From contig NZ_FMXR01000004.1 of assembly GCF_900104415.1 (NCBI RefSeq), forward strand, positions 186,001 through 250,000: a stretch of 64,000 nucleotides of DNA, read 5' to 3'. Positions 16,839 through 27,100 of this stretch are shown here, in pieces (the stretch's first letter is position 1; each line of letters opens with the position of its first letter). This DNA is from Eubacterium oxidoreducens (lineage in GTDB: Bacteria > Bacillota > Clostridia > Lachnospirales > Lachnospiraceae). The position numbers and the translations under genes were made by a program. Below the pieces are notes generated by a model, which was not told the DNA's origin, ran no database searches, and saw only the letters and a list, made by a program, of their open reading frames with translations.

Positions 16839-17174
16839 CTATTAGGGGTAATAACGATTTATCGTATTGATCGGATAAAAGGATTGTTGGTAACTGAGGA
16901 TAGATTTCATATTCCATATAGTAGTCGTTTTGAAGAAGGAGAATTTCGGAAACGTATTCAATTTATGTATGGAGGAAAACTTCAACGGATTAAGTTCAAG
17001 TACTCGGGATTAGATGTGGATGCTGTATTGGATCGAATTCCAACTGCAAAAATACTTCACGAAGAAAACGGCGTGTATACTATTTGCGCGGAGGTGTTTG
17101 GGAAGGGAATTGAAATGTGGTTGCGAAGCCAGGGGGGATTATATCGAATCTGTGTGCGTGGATTCATATCATGA
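16839..17174 (+). pseudogene. WYL-domain regulator, C-terminal remnant
   Basis: An open frame without a good start reads YRIDRIKGLLVTED, RIQFMYGG, AVLDRIPTAKI and VFGKGIEMWLRSQG, the C-terminal half of WYL-domain transcription factors. The N-terminal HTH and WYL core are missing, and the reading frame drifts after SQG. It directly follows the truncated AbiEii toxin, so a deletion probably joined two genes. Confidence 0.72.
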
Positions 17175-17299
17175 AAAAACATATTACATATAATCCTTAT
17201 GAAATGATAACGGAAATTAAGGTAGATAATAAGTCTGCTACGGAAATGTTTTATAGAAATGAGTGGCTTGATATGTTTTTTATAAAGTGTTTATTATAA
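17171..17299 (+). pseudogene. Short 42-codon remnant of unknown gene
   Basis: ATG at 17171 opens 42 codons starting MKKHITYNPYEMITEIKVD. The opening looks like the N terminus of a longer protein, but the frame stops early and no RBS is clear. I do not recognise the family. Confidence 0.35.
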
Positions 17300-17324
17300 T
17301 GAAAAAAGGCAGGAGGGTGAAATA

Positions 17325-17786
17325 ATGGAGAAGATTATTGTATATCATGGTAGTAATGTAGAAGTAGCAGAACCTCGTCTTCTCCAAAATGGTTTTTACA
17401 AGGATTTCGGATATGGATTCTATTGCTCCCAATATGACAAACAGACAAAACGATGGGCATTAACCCGAAAAGGTGAATCTGTTGTTAACAGATATAGTTA
17501 TACTGAAAATACAGGATTAAAGATTAAAACATTTTCTAAGATGACGGATGAATGGCTTGATTTTGTAGCTGAGTGCAGGCGGGGAACACTCCATGACTAT
17601 GATATTGTGGAAGGGCCTATGGCAGACGATCAGATTTGGAACTTCGTAGAAGAATATATTGAAGGTCGTATTACCAGAGAAGCATTTTGGGAGATTGTTA
17701 AATTTAATCATCCGACACATCAGATTGTTTATTGTACAGAAGCCGCATTAAAGACACTTACATTCGAAGGGAGTGATACGTTATGA
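17325..17786 (+). CDS. DUF3990 protein, putative ADP-ribosyltransferase-like toxin
   Basis: 153 residues. IIVYHGSNVEV at the N terminus, then KDFGYGFYCS and RWA are the hallmarks of DUF3990, a family with an ART-like fold seen beside small partner proteins in gut Firmicutes. A strong RBS (AGGAGGG) precedes the ATG, and the gene overlaps its partner by four bases (ATGA). Pairing, size and island context suggest a toxin-antitoxin module with this gene as toxin; activity has not been shown from sequence. Confidence 0.75.
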   Translation: MEKIIVYHGSNVEVAEPRLLQNGFYKDFGYGFYCSQYDKQTKRWALTRKGESVVNRYSYTENTGLKIKTFSKMTDEWLDFVAECRRGTLHDYDIVEGPMADDQIWNFVEEYIEGRITREAFWEIVKFNHPTHQIVYCTEAALKTLTFEGSDTL

Positions 17787-18253
17787 AAAATAAATATTTC
17801 CCGGAAGAAGATATAGAAAAGAATGATCTTTATTTTGTTTGCTACATGATAGAACGCGTGGCTCGACATCTTCATCAAAGAAATCGCTATGTGGTAAATG
17901 CAATTGGGAAGGAAGGCTTATCCCATTTATTGAGTGTTGCTAACGTATTGCACGCCGAAAATCCTTTGAAAGTAGAAGATGATTGGATTAAAGAATACAA
18001 CCTTGAAACTAGTGATTTTGATATTACAAATGTTGATAAGGAGTTAGCAGAAAAAATACCTACTGCTCTTGAGATGGGGAACGTATATCAGAGGTTGATT
18101 GTAGATACGATGAATTCCAAGGAAGATTATGCTGATGGAATTCTTCGCGTATACAATAATGAGATTTGTGATGTGATTGATAATTACAATTGCAGCGCAT
18201 TTTATGAGCCATCATACGTTATTGCAAGAGCTTATCAGACTGGAGGGTTCTAA
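17783..18253 (+). CDS. Partner of the DUF3990 protein, putative antitoxin
   Basis: 156 residues, predicted mostly helical and acidic, with the recurrent opening YFVCYMIERVARHLHQRN and LSHLLSVANVLHAENPL seen in DUF3791-like companions of DUF3990 genes. It starts inside the stop of the upstream gene, so the pair should be made in fixed ratio. No catalytic motif is visible. I infer an antitoxin role from pairing only. Confidence 0.6.
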   Translation: MKNKYFPEEDIEKNDLYFVCYMIERVARHLHQRNRYVVNAIGKEGLSHLLSVANVLHAENPLKVEDDWIKEYNLETSDFDITNVDKELAEKIPTALEMGNVYQRLIVDTMNSKEDYADGILRVYNNEICDVIDNYNCSAFYEPSYVIARAYQTGGF

Positions 18254-18756
18254 AGGATTGGAGGGGCATTATATGCCAACAAATATAAAGGAAAATGGAT
18301 TCTTCGACTAAAGGAGTTGTCAGGATTACGCTCTGATGCAGATGCGGATGAGATTAAGGCAGCTCTAGTGGATTATGATTTCGACAAAGAATTAAAGAAA
18401 TACAAAGATCAGCTTACGAAGAACGTTCCATACTATGCGTGTTCACAGATTATTTGAATCTTGTTATAGAGATAATCTTCATTCGATATGGGGAAGCGAT
18501 TTATACCATAAAGGAAAGTCGAAGGAAGAGTTTTATAATATGCTGAGAAAAAATATGGAACCCGTTTATGACAGTGCTCGTAGACAGGGATATCAGTTGT
18601 GGCCTAATTAAACTGTTTTTCTTATAAAAATGGGGTGTAATATGTCTAGAAAAAGCAAAGCTCAAGGATGGACTTTATCCATATAGATTCTAATAGAATA
18701 GATGATTTAGTGGCATACTTACATTATATAGGTCGTTTTTTCAAAGGGGGTACGCT
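18254..18756 (+). other. Remnant-filled gap with a 58-codon ORF
   Basis: Several short frames look like gene debris: one from about 18285 to 18455 (WILRLKELSGLRSDADADEI region) and an overlapping 58-codon ORF at 18435-18611 starting MRVHRLFESCYRDNLHSIWG. Neither is recognised. No promoter of note apart from GGGGG-rich RBS before the next gene. Confidence 0.4.
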
Positions 18757-20520
18757 ATGAAACAATATCGGTATATCTTAAATGAAGATCTGACTTTAGA
18801 TGAGATGATTGCAGAAATTCAGGGCCTTTCGGAGTATCATGATGGCTTGAAGGGATTTCTGCAGATCGTCGAACAGGACTGCGTGGTCGGACCGATACAG
18901 GAAGATTTAGATAAGCTGGTGAGTGAGCTTGGTAAGCTACAGATCATCGGCATGACGAGTCACGGCGCGCTGAGTAAGGAGACGCACTCGATTCCTTATA
19001 CAGTGTGTACGGTGCTGTTTTTTGAGCGAAGCTCATTCGAAATCGACGTGTTTGATTGTCATTTGCAGACGCCGCGAGAGGCCGGCAAAGAATACAAATG
19101 CGTGCTTCGCGGATATGAGTCGACGAAGGCGATTCTCATGATGTCTTCGGATTTCAGCCTTTGTCCAGAACCTTTTATCGATTGTATAAACGAGCTGGAT
19201 TGCGAGCTCGTGGTGTTCGGTGCGCTTGCCGGAACGAAGCGTATGGGGGACGACAGACCTCTCATCTTTGTCGGAAATTGCATATATGACAGAGCGATTG
19301 TGGCGGTTGCTTTTTGCGGAACGGAATTGCATTTTGCGTACGATTACAATCTCGGCTTTAAGTCCCTCGGTAAAGAGCTCGTCGTAACGAAGTCTGATGA
19401 CAAGGGCGTCGTATACGAAATCGACAACAAACCGGCATTTGATGTTTATAAAGAGCATCTCGGTGTGGAAATGAATGAGTATTTCTTTGAAAATACGAGT
19501 TCATTCCCGTTTATGCTGCGACAGCATGGACATTATCTCGCCAGAGTTGCGTTGGATTATCGGAAAAAAGACGGTGCGCTCGAGTTTGCAGTTCAAATTC
19601 CAGAAGGTAGCACGGTTAGTTTGGGATATGCGACGGAGCAGTATTTGCTGGATGAATCATACCTTAATGCAAAGAGAATGTTTGGATTCCATCCGGAAGC
19701 ATTGTTGATATATGTTTGCATGAGCAGACGTATGCTGGTCGGAGATGATTCGGCTGAGCTTGAATTGGATTTCTACGAAAATGTAAATCCGTGCGCGACC
19801 TGGGCTCATGGATACGGCGAGATCCTGCACGCAAATGGACTTCGTGGTTTTTTGAACGCGTCGCTCGTTGCAGTGGGAATTCGTGAAGGCGAAATTACGG
19901 CAGAGGAGCAGGCTCGCAAGTTCAAAGATATCGACATACCAAAGGATTATTTCATCGGATTCAAACCTCTGTCGAGCAGGTTGGTACGCTTCCTGGAAGC
20001 TACGACTTCGGATCTGCGTTTTGCGGTAGATCAGCTGTTTAAGGTGGCTAGCCTCGATGAGCTGACCCAGATTTACAATCGTCGAGCATTGAATCATTTC
20101 ATGCAGAAGTACATCGACGATTTCGGTTCTGAGGGTGAAATCATGTTGCTCCTGGTTGATATAGATCATTTTAAGCATGTAAACGACACGTATGGACATG
20201 ACGTCGGAGATATGATTCTAAAGGAAGGCGTGGACCGGCTGAAATCCTTTGTCACACAGAAGGACATCATCGGTCGCTGGGGCGGCGAGGAGTTCCTAAT
20301 ACTTTCGCCGTACAGCAATCGCGAAAAAGCTCTCATGGTCGCAGAATCCATCCGTTCCTATGTTGAAAAAACAGAGTTCGATGTGGTCGGCCATATCACC
20401 ATCAGCGGTGGCGTAACGCTCCTCCGCCCAGATGATACCATTGACACTGCTTTCAAGCGTGTCGATGATGCGCTCTACGAGGCAAAAGAGGCTGGTAGAA
20501 ATAAGATGGTGTATAGGTAG
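18757..20520 (+). CDS. FIST-domain diguanylate cyclase
   Basis: 587 residues. The N-terminal 360 residues have the FIST_N/FIST_C plan (GMTSHGALS, CELVVFGALAGTKRMGDD, PFMLRQHGHYLARVA), a sensory module thought to bind small ligands such as amino acids. The C-terminal GGDEF domain has an intact active site GGEEF at residues 509-513 and the DIDHFKHVND metal site, so it should make c-di-GMP. The inhibitory RxxD site is replaced by TQKD, so product inhibition is unlikely. Codon use is clearly richer in G/C than the flanking genes, suggesting separate origin. There is no transmembrane segment, so it senses an intracellular ligand. Confidence 0.9.
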   Translation: MKQYRYILNEDLTLDEMIAEIQGLSEYHDGLKGFLQIVEQDCVVGPIQEDLDKLVSELGKLQIIGMTSHGALSKETHSIPYTVCTVLFFERSSFEIDVFDCHLQTPREAGKEYKCVLRGYESTKAILMMSSDFSLCPEPFIDCINELDCELVVFGALAGTKRMGDDRPLIFVGNCIYDRAIVAVAFCGTELHFAYDYNLGFKSLGKELVVTKSDDKGVVYEIDNKPAFDVYKEHLGVEMNEYFFENTSSFPFMLRQHGHYLARVALDYRKKDGALEFAVQIPEGSTVSLGYATEQYLLDESYLNAKRMFGFHPEALLIYVCMSRRMLVGDDSAELELDFYENVNPCATWAHGYGEILHANGLRGFLNASLVAVGIREGEITAEEQARKFKDIDIPKDYFIGFKPLSSRLVRFLEATTSDLRFAVDQLFKVASLDELTQIYNRRALNHFMQKYIDDFGSEGEIMLLLVDIDHFKHVNDTYGHDVGDMILKEGVDRLKSFVTQKDIIGRWGGEEFLILSPYSNREKALMVAESIRSYVEKTEFDVVGHITISGGVTLLRPDDTIDTAFKRVDDALYEAKEAGRNKMVYR

Positions 20521-20608
20521 GAGCTTTAGAATAGAAAAATTAATGGCAGATATTAACGTCTATTGAAGACGAGCTTTCTTCATGTGATAGTTTCCAGATA
20601 TTTCTGCA

Positions 20609-20791
20609 TTGAAGAACGGATCTTTAAAGAAAGCCGATATTTATGAAGCGGTAAAACATGCATTTCCTGATGTTCTAACGGAAGAAAAACAGTATAAGAA
20701 GCTTTCTAATCTTCTTCAGAAAATGAAAAAAGAAGAAATCGTCGATGTTCGCGGAAGTGCAGTTCACGCAGAATGGTTTCTTGTAGAGTAG
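20609..20791 (+). pseudogene. Winged-helix-like C-terminal remnant
   Basis: 60 codons without a convincing start (SLKKADIYEAVKHAFPDVL, KMKKEEIVDVRG). The pattern resembles a C-terminal winged helix of a larger regulator. It lies in the eroded island, so I treat it as debris. Confidence 0.4.
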
Positions 20792-21192
20792 ATTTAGTCA
20801 AAACGTAGTTGGTGCGATATAAATCGGTATAACTATTGATAACTTCTGGTCCACCGGACCTTTTTCAAAAATCCGCTTCATTCGATTTTTCGTATGCTTT
20901 GTATTACAGGCTTAAAATTTCTCAGGGCAAACCCTTTTGTCAAGTCATTGTTTTTGAAGGTTTTGGATCGGATTTTGAAAAAATGTAGCGTTTTGCAACA
21001 AATGGGAAATATGAGAAAACAATAGTATTATAGAAGGAAACCTCCTCGGATTGTTTGTAAATTAACGAAAGTTGTAGCACTAATGCTACAACTTTTTTCT
21101 GTGTATTTCGTTTGAGTTGTGATAGGCTAATTCAAGTAAGGCTGCGGCCTGTTTTGTGAAACAAAGATATTAATTGGGAAGAGGAGACTATA
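20792..21192 (+). other. Promoter region of the heme locus
   Basis: No coding sequence. A short GGTCC-ACC-GGACC hairpin followed by five T (20848-20865) may end upstream transcription. A half-site TTGCAACAA (20993-21001) recalls the palindrome before the second NEAT unit at 34635. TATTAT at 21026-21031 is a candidate -10. The hairpin at 21069-21094 then lies inside the presumed leader. Confidence 0.45.
21069..21094 (+). terminator. Leader hairpin with U-tract ahead of the giant surface protein
   Basis: An 11-bp perfect stem (21069-21079 with 21084-21094; arm AAGTTGTAGCA), four-base loop, followed by a T-run. No gene ends within 250 bases upstream, so it is either an attenuator in the leader of the 21193 gene or ends a short RNA starting near 21035. 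Confidence 0.7.
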
Positions 21193-24100
21193 ATGAAAAA
21201 GAAGTGTATTGCCATTTTTATGGCTGCATTGGTGATTGGTTCGGGAAATTTGGAGACTGTCAAGGCTTCTGAAGCGGGAACTTCCGATACAGAAACATCG
21301 GAAGCGGAGGCGTCGGAAGAAGAAACCAGTACTTCTGACGAGGGCCTGACCGTGCAGGATGTGACAGAAGAAGGAGAGGCCCGGGCTTCTACCAATATTG
21401 CCGAAATATTGGAAGGGAATGCGGATCTTCTTACGGCAGATCTTGTAGATGAGGAGGATGGCTATGAGCCAACGGATCAGGTTACCGTAATTGTTGAACT
21501 TAACGGGGATGCTGTGGAAAGTACAGACATGACGTTTTTCCAATCTCTTGTTAAGAACTATGAACATAAACGGGTGAAAAACAAGATCGAGAAACTGGTA
21601 TCAGAAGATACGGAAGAATCGGATGCGGAATTATATGATGATTCCCAGGAAGAATCCGACGAAGTTGTTTTTGACGTGAGATATGATTATTTCCATGTTA
21701 TGAACGGTTTTGCCGTAGAAGTGGAATATCAGTATGTAGATGATATTCGGGCTTTAAGCGGAGTGAAAAATGCATTTGTTGAAGATGTGCATTATCTGGA
21801 AGATACCACATCTTCCGATACTACCTATCAAAATGAAAGTTCTCTGGAAATGGTGGGAGCCGATAGTACGGATCTTACCGGAGAAGGACAGGTGATTGCC
21901 ATTATTGACAGCGGCGTGGATATTAATCACGAAGCTTTTTCCGGAGAAATATCCAATGCGTCCATGACAGAGGAAGATGTCTCCGAGGTATTGGATAATC
22001 TGAATGCAAAGGAAAGTTTGGATAGCATCAAGGCAGATGATGTTTATCATAATGAGAAATTTCCTTACACCTTTGATTATGCAGACAATGATGCCGATGC
22101 CATACCAGGCACTACGGTAGATTTAAGTCACGGAACCCATGTTGCCGGAATTGCGGCAGCCAATGGAGGAGATGAAATCGTCGGCGTTGCGCCGGATGCC
22201 CAGATTGTGGTTATGAAGGCTTTTACGGATTCTACCGGTGCGGGATATGATTCCGTGATTATTGCTGCGGTGGAAGATGCCTATGTTTTAGGAGTGGATT
22301 CCATAAATATGTCTTTGGGGGCTGATGTGGGATTTTCTACGTACAGCGAAGAGACCTATGAAAGAATCTATGAGAATGTGGGAAATGCAGGAATTTCCTT
22401 AAATGTTGCAGCCGGAAATGCTTACAGCCAAAGTTATTACGGAGCCCAGGACGGCACCGGTCTTGCAAGCGTAAACAATCCGGATAACGGTATGGTGGCT
22501 ACGCCTTCTACGGAAAGCACAGCGCTTTCTGTGGCAAGTTCCAACAATGTGGGATGCGGTTATTATTTCCTTGCGGCAGGAGATCAGCAGATTAAATATC
22601 GGGAAGCAACCATCAGTGATGGGACAAAAACATATTTGAAAACGGTGAATGACACCCAGGAATATGTGGATTGCGGACAAGGCTCCGAAAGTGATATTGA
22701 GAAGGCCGGCGATTTAACCGGGAAATATGCGTTAATCCAAAGAGGAGGAACCGATGAAGACGGGAACAATCTGACCTTTGAGGCAAAAGCGAATAACGCA
22801 GCGGCTGCGGGAGCCGAAGGAATTATTGTTTACAATAATGTAGAATCCGACAGTTTGGTGGATATGGGTGGAATTACCCAGACCTTTGTCAGCGTATTTA
22901 TTTCAAAAGAAGATGGCGAGGCATTATTAAAGGCAGAGGATAAGACCTTTACGGCAAGTGCGGATTATACGTATCAGCAAAATATTACGATGTCAGATTT
23001 CTCGTCTTGGGGTGTGACTCCGGATTTGAAACTGAAGCCGGAAATTACGGCGCCGGGCGGATCTATTTATTCATCGGTACCGGGAGATTCCTACTCTACT
23101 ATGAGCGGTACATCCATGGCGACCCCTCAGGTTACCGGATTAACGGCACTGGTAAGACAGTATGTGGAAACGTCGGATACTTTTGAAGGGTATTCGGATA
23201 CGGAAAAAAATAATCTTATCAGTAACCTTTTGATGTGTACTGCCACACCGCTTACGCAAAGTTCCGGCGGAACTTATTATTCCCCAAGACAACAAGGAGC
23301 GGGAAAAGCCAACATTCAAAATGTGGAAAACGCAAAAGCGTATATTACCGTGGATGGAGCAGATGATGCTAAGCCGAAGGCAGAACTTGGGGATGATGAA
23401 AACGGAGAATATACCATCCGTTTTACGGTACATAACCTGACTGATGAGAATCTGTCCTATACATTAGACACATCGGCATTATCTGAGGCCATTGAAAATG
23501 AGCACTTCACCCAGTCGGATATTGATTATGCAGGAAACGGAATTGATATCTCCTACAGCGGACTGGAAGAAGACGGCACGACCCTGAAAGTGGCAGGAGG
23601 CAAGAGCGCAGAGGTACAAGTTACCATTAAAGCGGAAGATTCCTTTAAAGAAGCAGTTAAGGAAGCCGTTAACGGAACTTTTATTGAAGGTTTTGTTCAG
23701 TTAAAGGCACAAGACGAGAGTGGCTCGGATTTGTCCTTCCCGTATCTTGGCTTTTACGGAGACTGGTCTTCGGAAGATATTATTGAAAATTCTCTCGGAG
23801 ATGAGGATACTACTTATTATTACAAACAGTCTGCGGTATACAGCGGATCTAATTCCTACTATTATTTAGGACAAAATATCTTTACCGGATCTTATAATGC
23901 GGATCGTTATGCGATTTCCAAAGATTCTTTGGCACAGATTTTTACCAGTCTGACTACCGTAACGGGACTTTTAAGAAGTGCGGCAAAAATGACTTATGAA
24001 GTTACGGATGCTGACGGAAATGTGGTATGGAATAAAGAATATGAAGATATCAGAAAGTCTTATTATTCTACGACCTATGCAACCATGCTTTATGCAGAGG

Positions 24101-27100
24101 CCTTTATGGATGAGACCCCGGTATTTGAAGGAAAAGACAACGACGGAAATAAAGTTGCCGATGGCACTTATACTATGACCATTACGGCAACGGGATGCGG
24201 CGACGATGATGATGAAGATCCAAAAACCGATACCTGGACCTTTGACTTTGAATATGACACGCAGGATCCTGTTGTAAAAAATGTGGAGATCACAGAAACG
24301 GACAGTGGGAAAAAGCAGCTGCATATTACTTTTTCCGATAATCACTATTTGACGGCAGCACAGTTAACCACATCCAACGGAAGCTTATTGAAAACGATTT
24401 ATTTTGAAAGTCCTTCCAATGAAACAGCGGATGCTAATGAATATGATTATTATTTTGACTACGATGAGCTGTTAGAAGATTTGGAGGGCGTTGACGGAGC
24501 CCGCACGGATGTTATTTACGTAGATGTATATGATTATGCCGTGAATTATTCGGAAAGCAAAGTTGTAATCCAGGATACTTATCCGGAATCGGTGGAGCTA
24601 AACGAAACAGATCTTACCTTGACCAAAGGTCAGGAAAAACAGCTTACTGCCACTCTTTCTCCGGAAGAAGTGACAAAGGACGGTATCACATGGACCAGCA
24701 GTGATGAAAGTGTTGCCACTGTATCGGAAGACGGACTGGTTACGGCAGTGTCCAGCGGAACAGCCACCATTACGGCGCAAACGGAGGCAGATGGCGTAGT
24801 AGCTACCTGCGAAGTTACGGTAACGGAAGTGTCAGAAAGCCAAGGCCTTTTACTTAGCCGGGACAGCGTAGAAGTACTGATGGGAGAAACCGTGGAACTT
24901 CACGCAATCTTATCGCCCTCTTTGGAAGGCTCAACCATCAGCTGGGAAAGCAGCGATGAAACCTTAGCCACCGTGGATGAAAATGGAGTGGTAACGGCAG
25001 TTTCCACCGGAGAAGTGACGGTGACGGCTTCGGTAACGAAAAGCGGAAAAACCTATTCCGATTCCTGCGCAGTAATTGTTCGGCCGGAAAATTATGATGA
25101 CTTTACCATTGATGAGAATGGCGTGCTTACTAGTTATGACGGATGGGAAACGGATGTAGAGATTCCGGAAGGTGTAACGGAAATCGGAGAATATGCTTTT
25201 TATGCAAGGCCGGTTATTTCCGTGAACATTCCTTCCAGTGTTGTTACAATCGGATATCATGCTTTTGATAATTGTCAGAAGCTGACCAGCGTAACATTTT
25301 CGGAAAACAGTAAACTGTACACCATTGGGGAAGGAGCTTTTAACTATTGCATTTGTCTTAGCAGTATTGACATTCCCTCCTCGGTTCGGGAATTGAGTTC
25401 TTTAATGTTTTATTATGACCCGATTACTTCCATTACCATTCCGGAAGGGGTAACGTCCATACCGGATTATGCGTTTTACAATACGGGGGCACTGAAAGAT
25501 ATTCAGCTGCCGGATTCCTTAAAGACCATTGGAAGTTACGCATTTGCAGCCTGCGGGGTGGAGGAAATTACCATTCCGGAAAATGTAAAAAGCATTGGAG
25601 ACCATGGATTCGGGGGAAGCTCACTACGGAGCTTTACCTGCCCGGATTCCCTTAGGACAATTGGAGCCGGGGCCTTTATGGAGGACACTTCTTTGGAGAC
25701 AATCCGGTTAAATGAAGGACTGACGTCCATTGGAGAGGCAGCCTTTAGCTCTACCGGCCTGGTGAGTCTTACCATTCCTGACAGCGTAACTTACGTAGGA
25801 CCAAGCCTTGTTGTATCCTCTTCTTCTCTGGAGAGTGTACACATCGGGGCGAATTTGGAGGATCTGGAAACTCCCTTTGCAGCGGATTATTCCTTGAAGA
25901 CCATTACGGTATCTGAGGACAATCAGAATCTTACGGTGGGAGAAGACGGTGTTTTGTACAGCGCAGATTATACTCGCTTGATTGGTGTTCCTTATTTGCA
26001 GGCGGAGATAGTAGAAAACAACTCCTTTACCCTGTTAAGTTCGGTAACCACTATAGAAGCACAGGCTTTCTACAATATGACAAATCTGCAGCATGTATTG
26101 TATGAGAACGACTGCAGTTTGACGACCATTAAATCTCAGGCATTTTATTTGTCCGGCCTTGTGGAAGTGGTACTTCCGGATTCTGTTAAGAAAATAGGAA
26201 ATCACACCTTTGCCAACTGCTTCTCGGTAACAAAGGTTGATTTAAATCATACCGAAACTCTTGGCAAATATGCGTTTTCAAATATTCTGGTGCAGCCGGA
26301 CTTTGGGGATTTCTTAAAAGAAATCGGCGAGTATGCCTTTGCATCGGACACGTCTTATTATCAAAAAGCCATGACGGACGTAACATTGCCGGATACGGTA
26401 GAAACCATAGGAGATGCAGCATTTATTAATCTCCAGAGCATTACCAATGTTTCTTTGGGATCTAAGGTAAAAGAAATCGGAGTAAATGTATTTACGGGAA
26501 ATAATTATATTTCCACCATTACCGTGGATGAAGATAACAAATATTTTAGAGCGGCAGATAATGTGCTTTACAGTGCAGACAATTCCAGACTGCTTTTGTA
26601 TGCACCGGCAAAAACAACCGCAACCTATACGGCACCGGAAGGAGTTACAACCATTGATCCGTTTGCTTTTAGAAATGCAACCAAGATGAAAAAAGCAATA
26701 TTCGGGGAAGGACTGACAACAATTAATATCAGTGCCTTTAACGGATGCAGCAGCCTGGCAGAAGTAGAGTTCCCGAAGGAATTGACTACCATCGGAGCCT
26801 TTGCCTTTATGAGTACCGCCATCACGTCCCTTACGCTGGAAGGAGACATCGCAACCATTGAGGATAATGCACTCAGCTTTATGACGAGTTTAGAGCATCT
26901 TGTGATTAAGAGCGGTAATGATACGGTTGTGGGCAACACTTATTATAACAGCGCCAAAACCATGTACTTTGGGGACGGAGTAAAATCCATTACCGGCTCC
27001 ATTGCAACCAGCTCCTTAAAGAAGGTTGTGTTAAGCGATACGGTGAAAAATATCGATGACAGTGCATTTACGAATGCAACCAGCGTGACCTTCTATGCTC

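Noticed and set aside
19657-20199. Minus-strand ORF of 180 codons opposite the FIST-GGDEF gene
   Set aside because: The plus-strand frame carries intact GGDEF motifs; the antisense frame has no recognisable domain or start signal.
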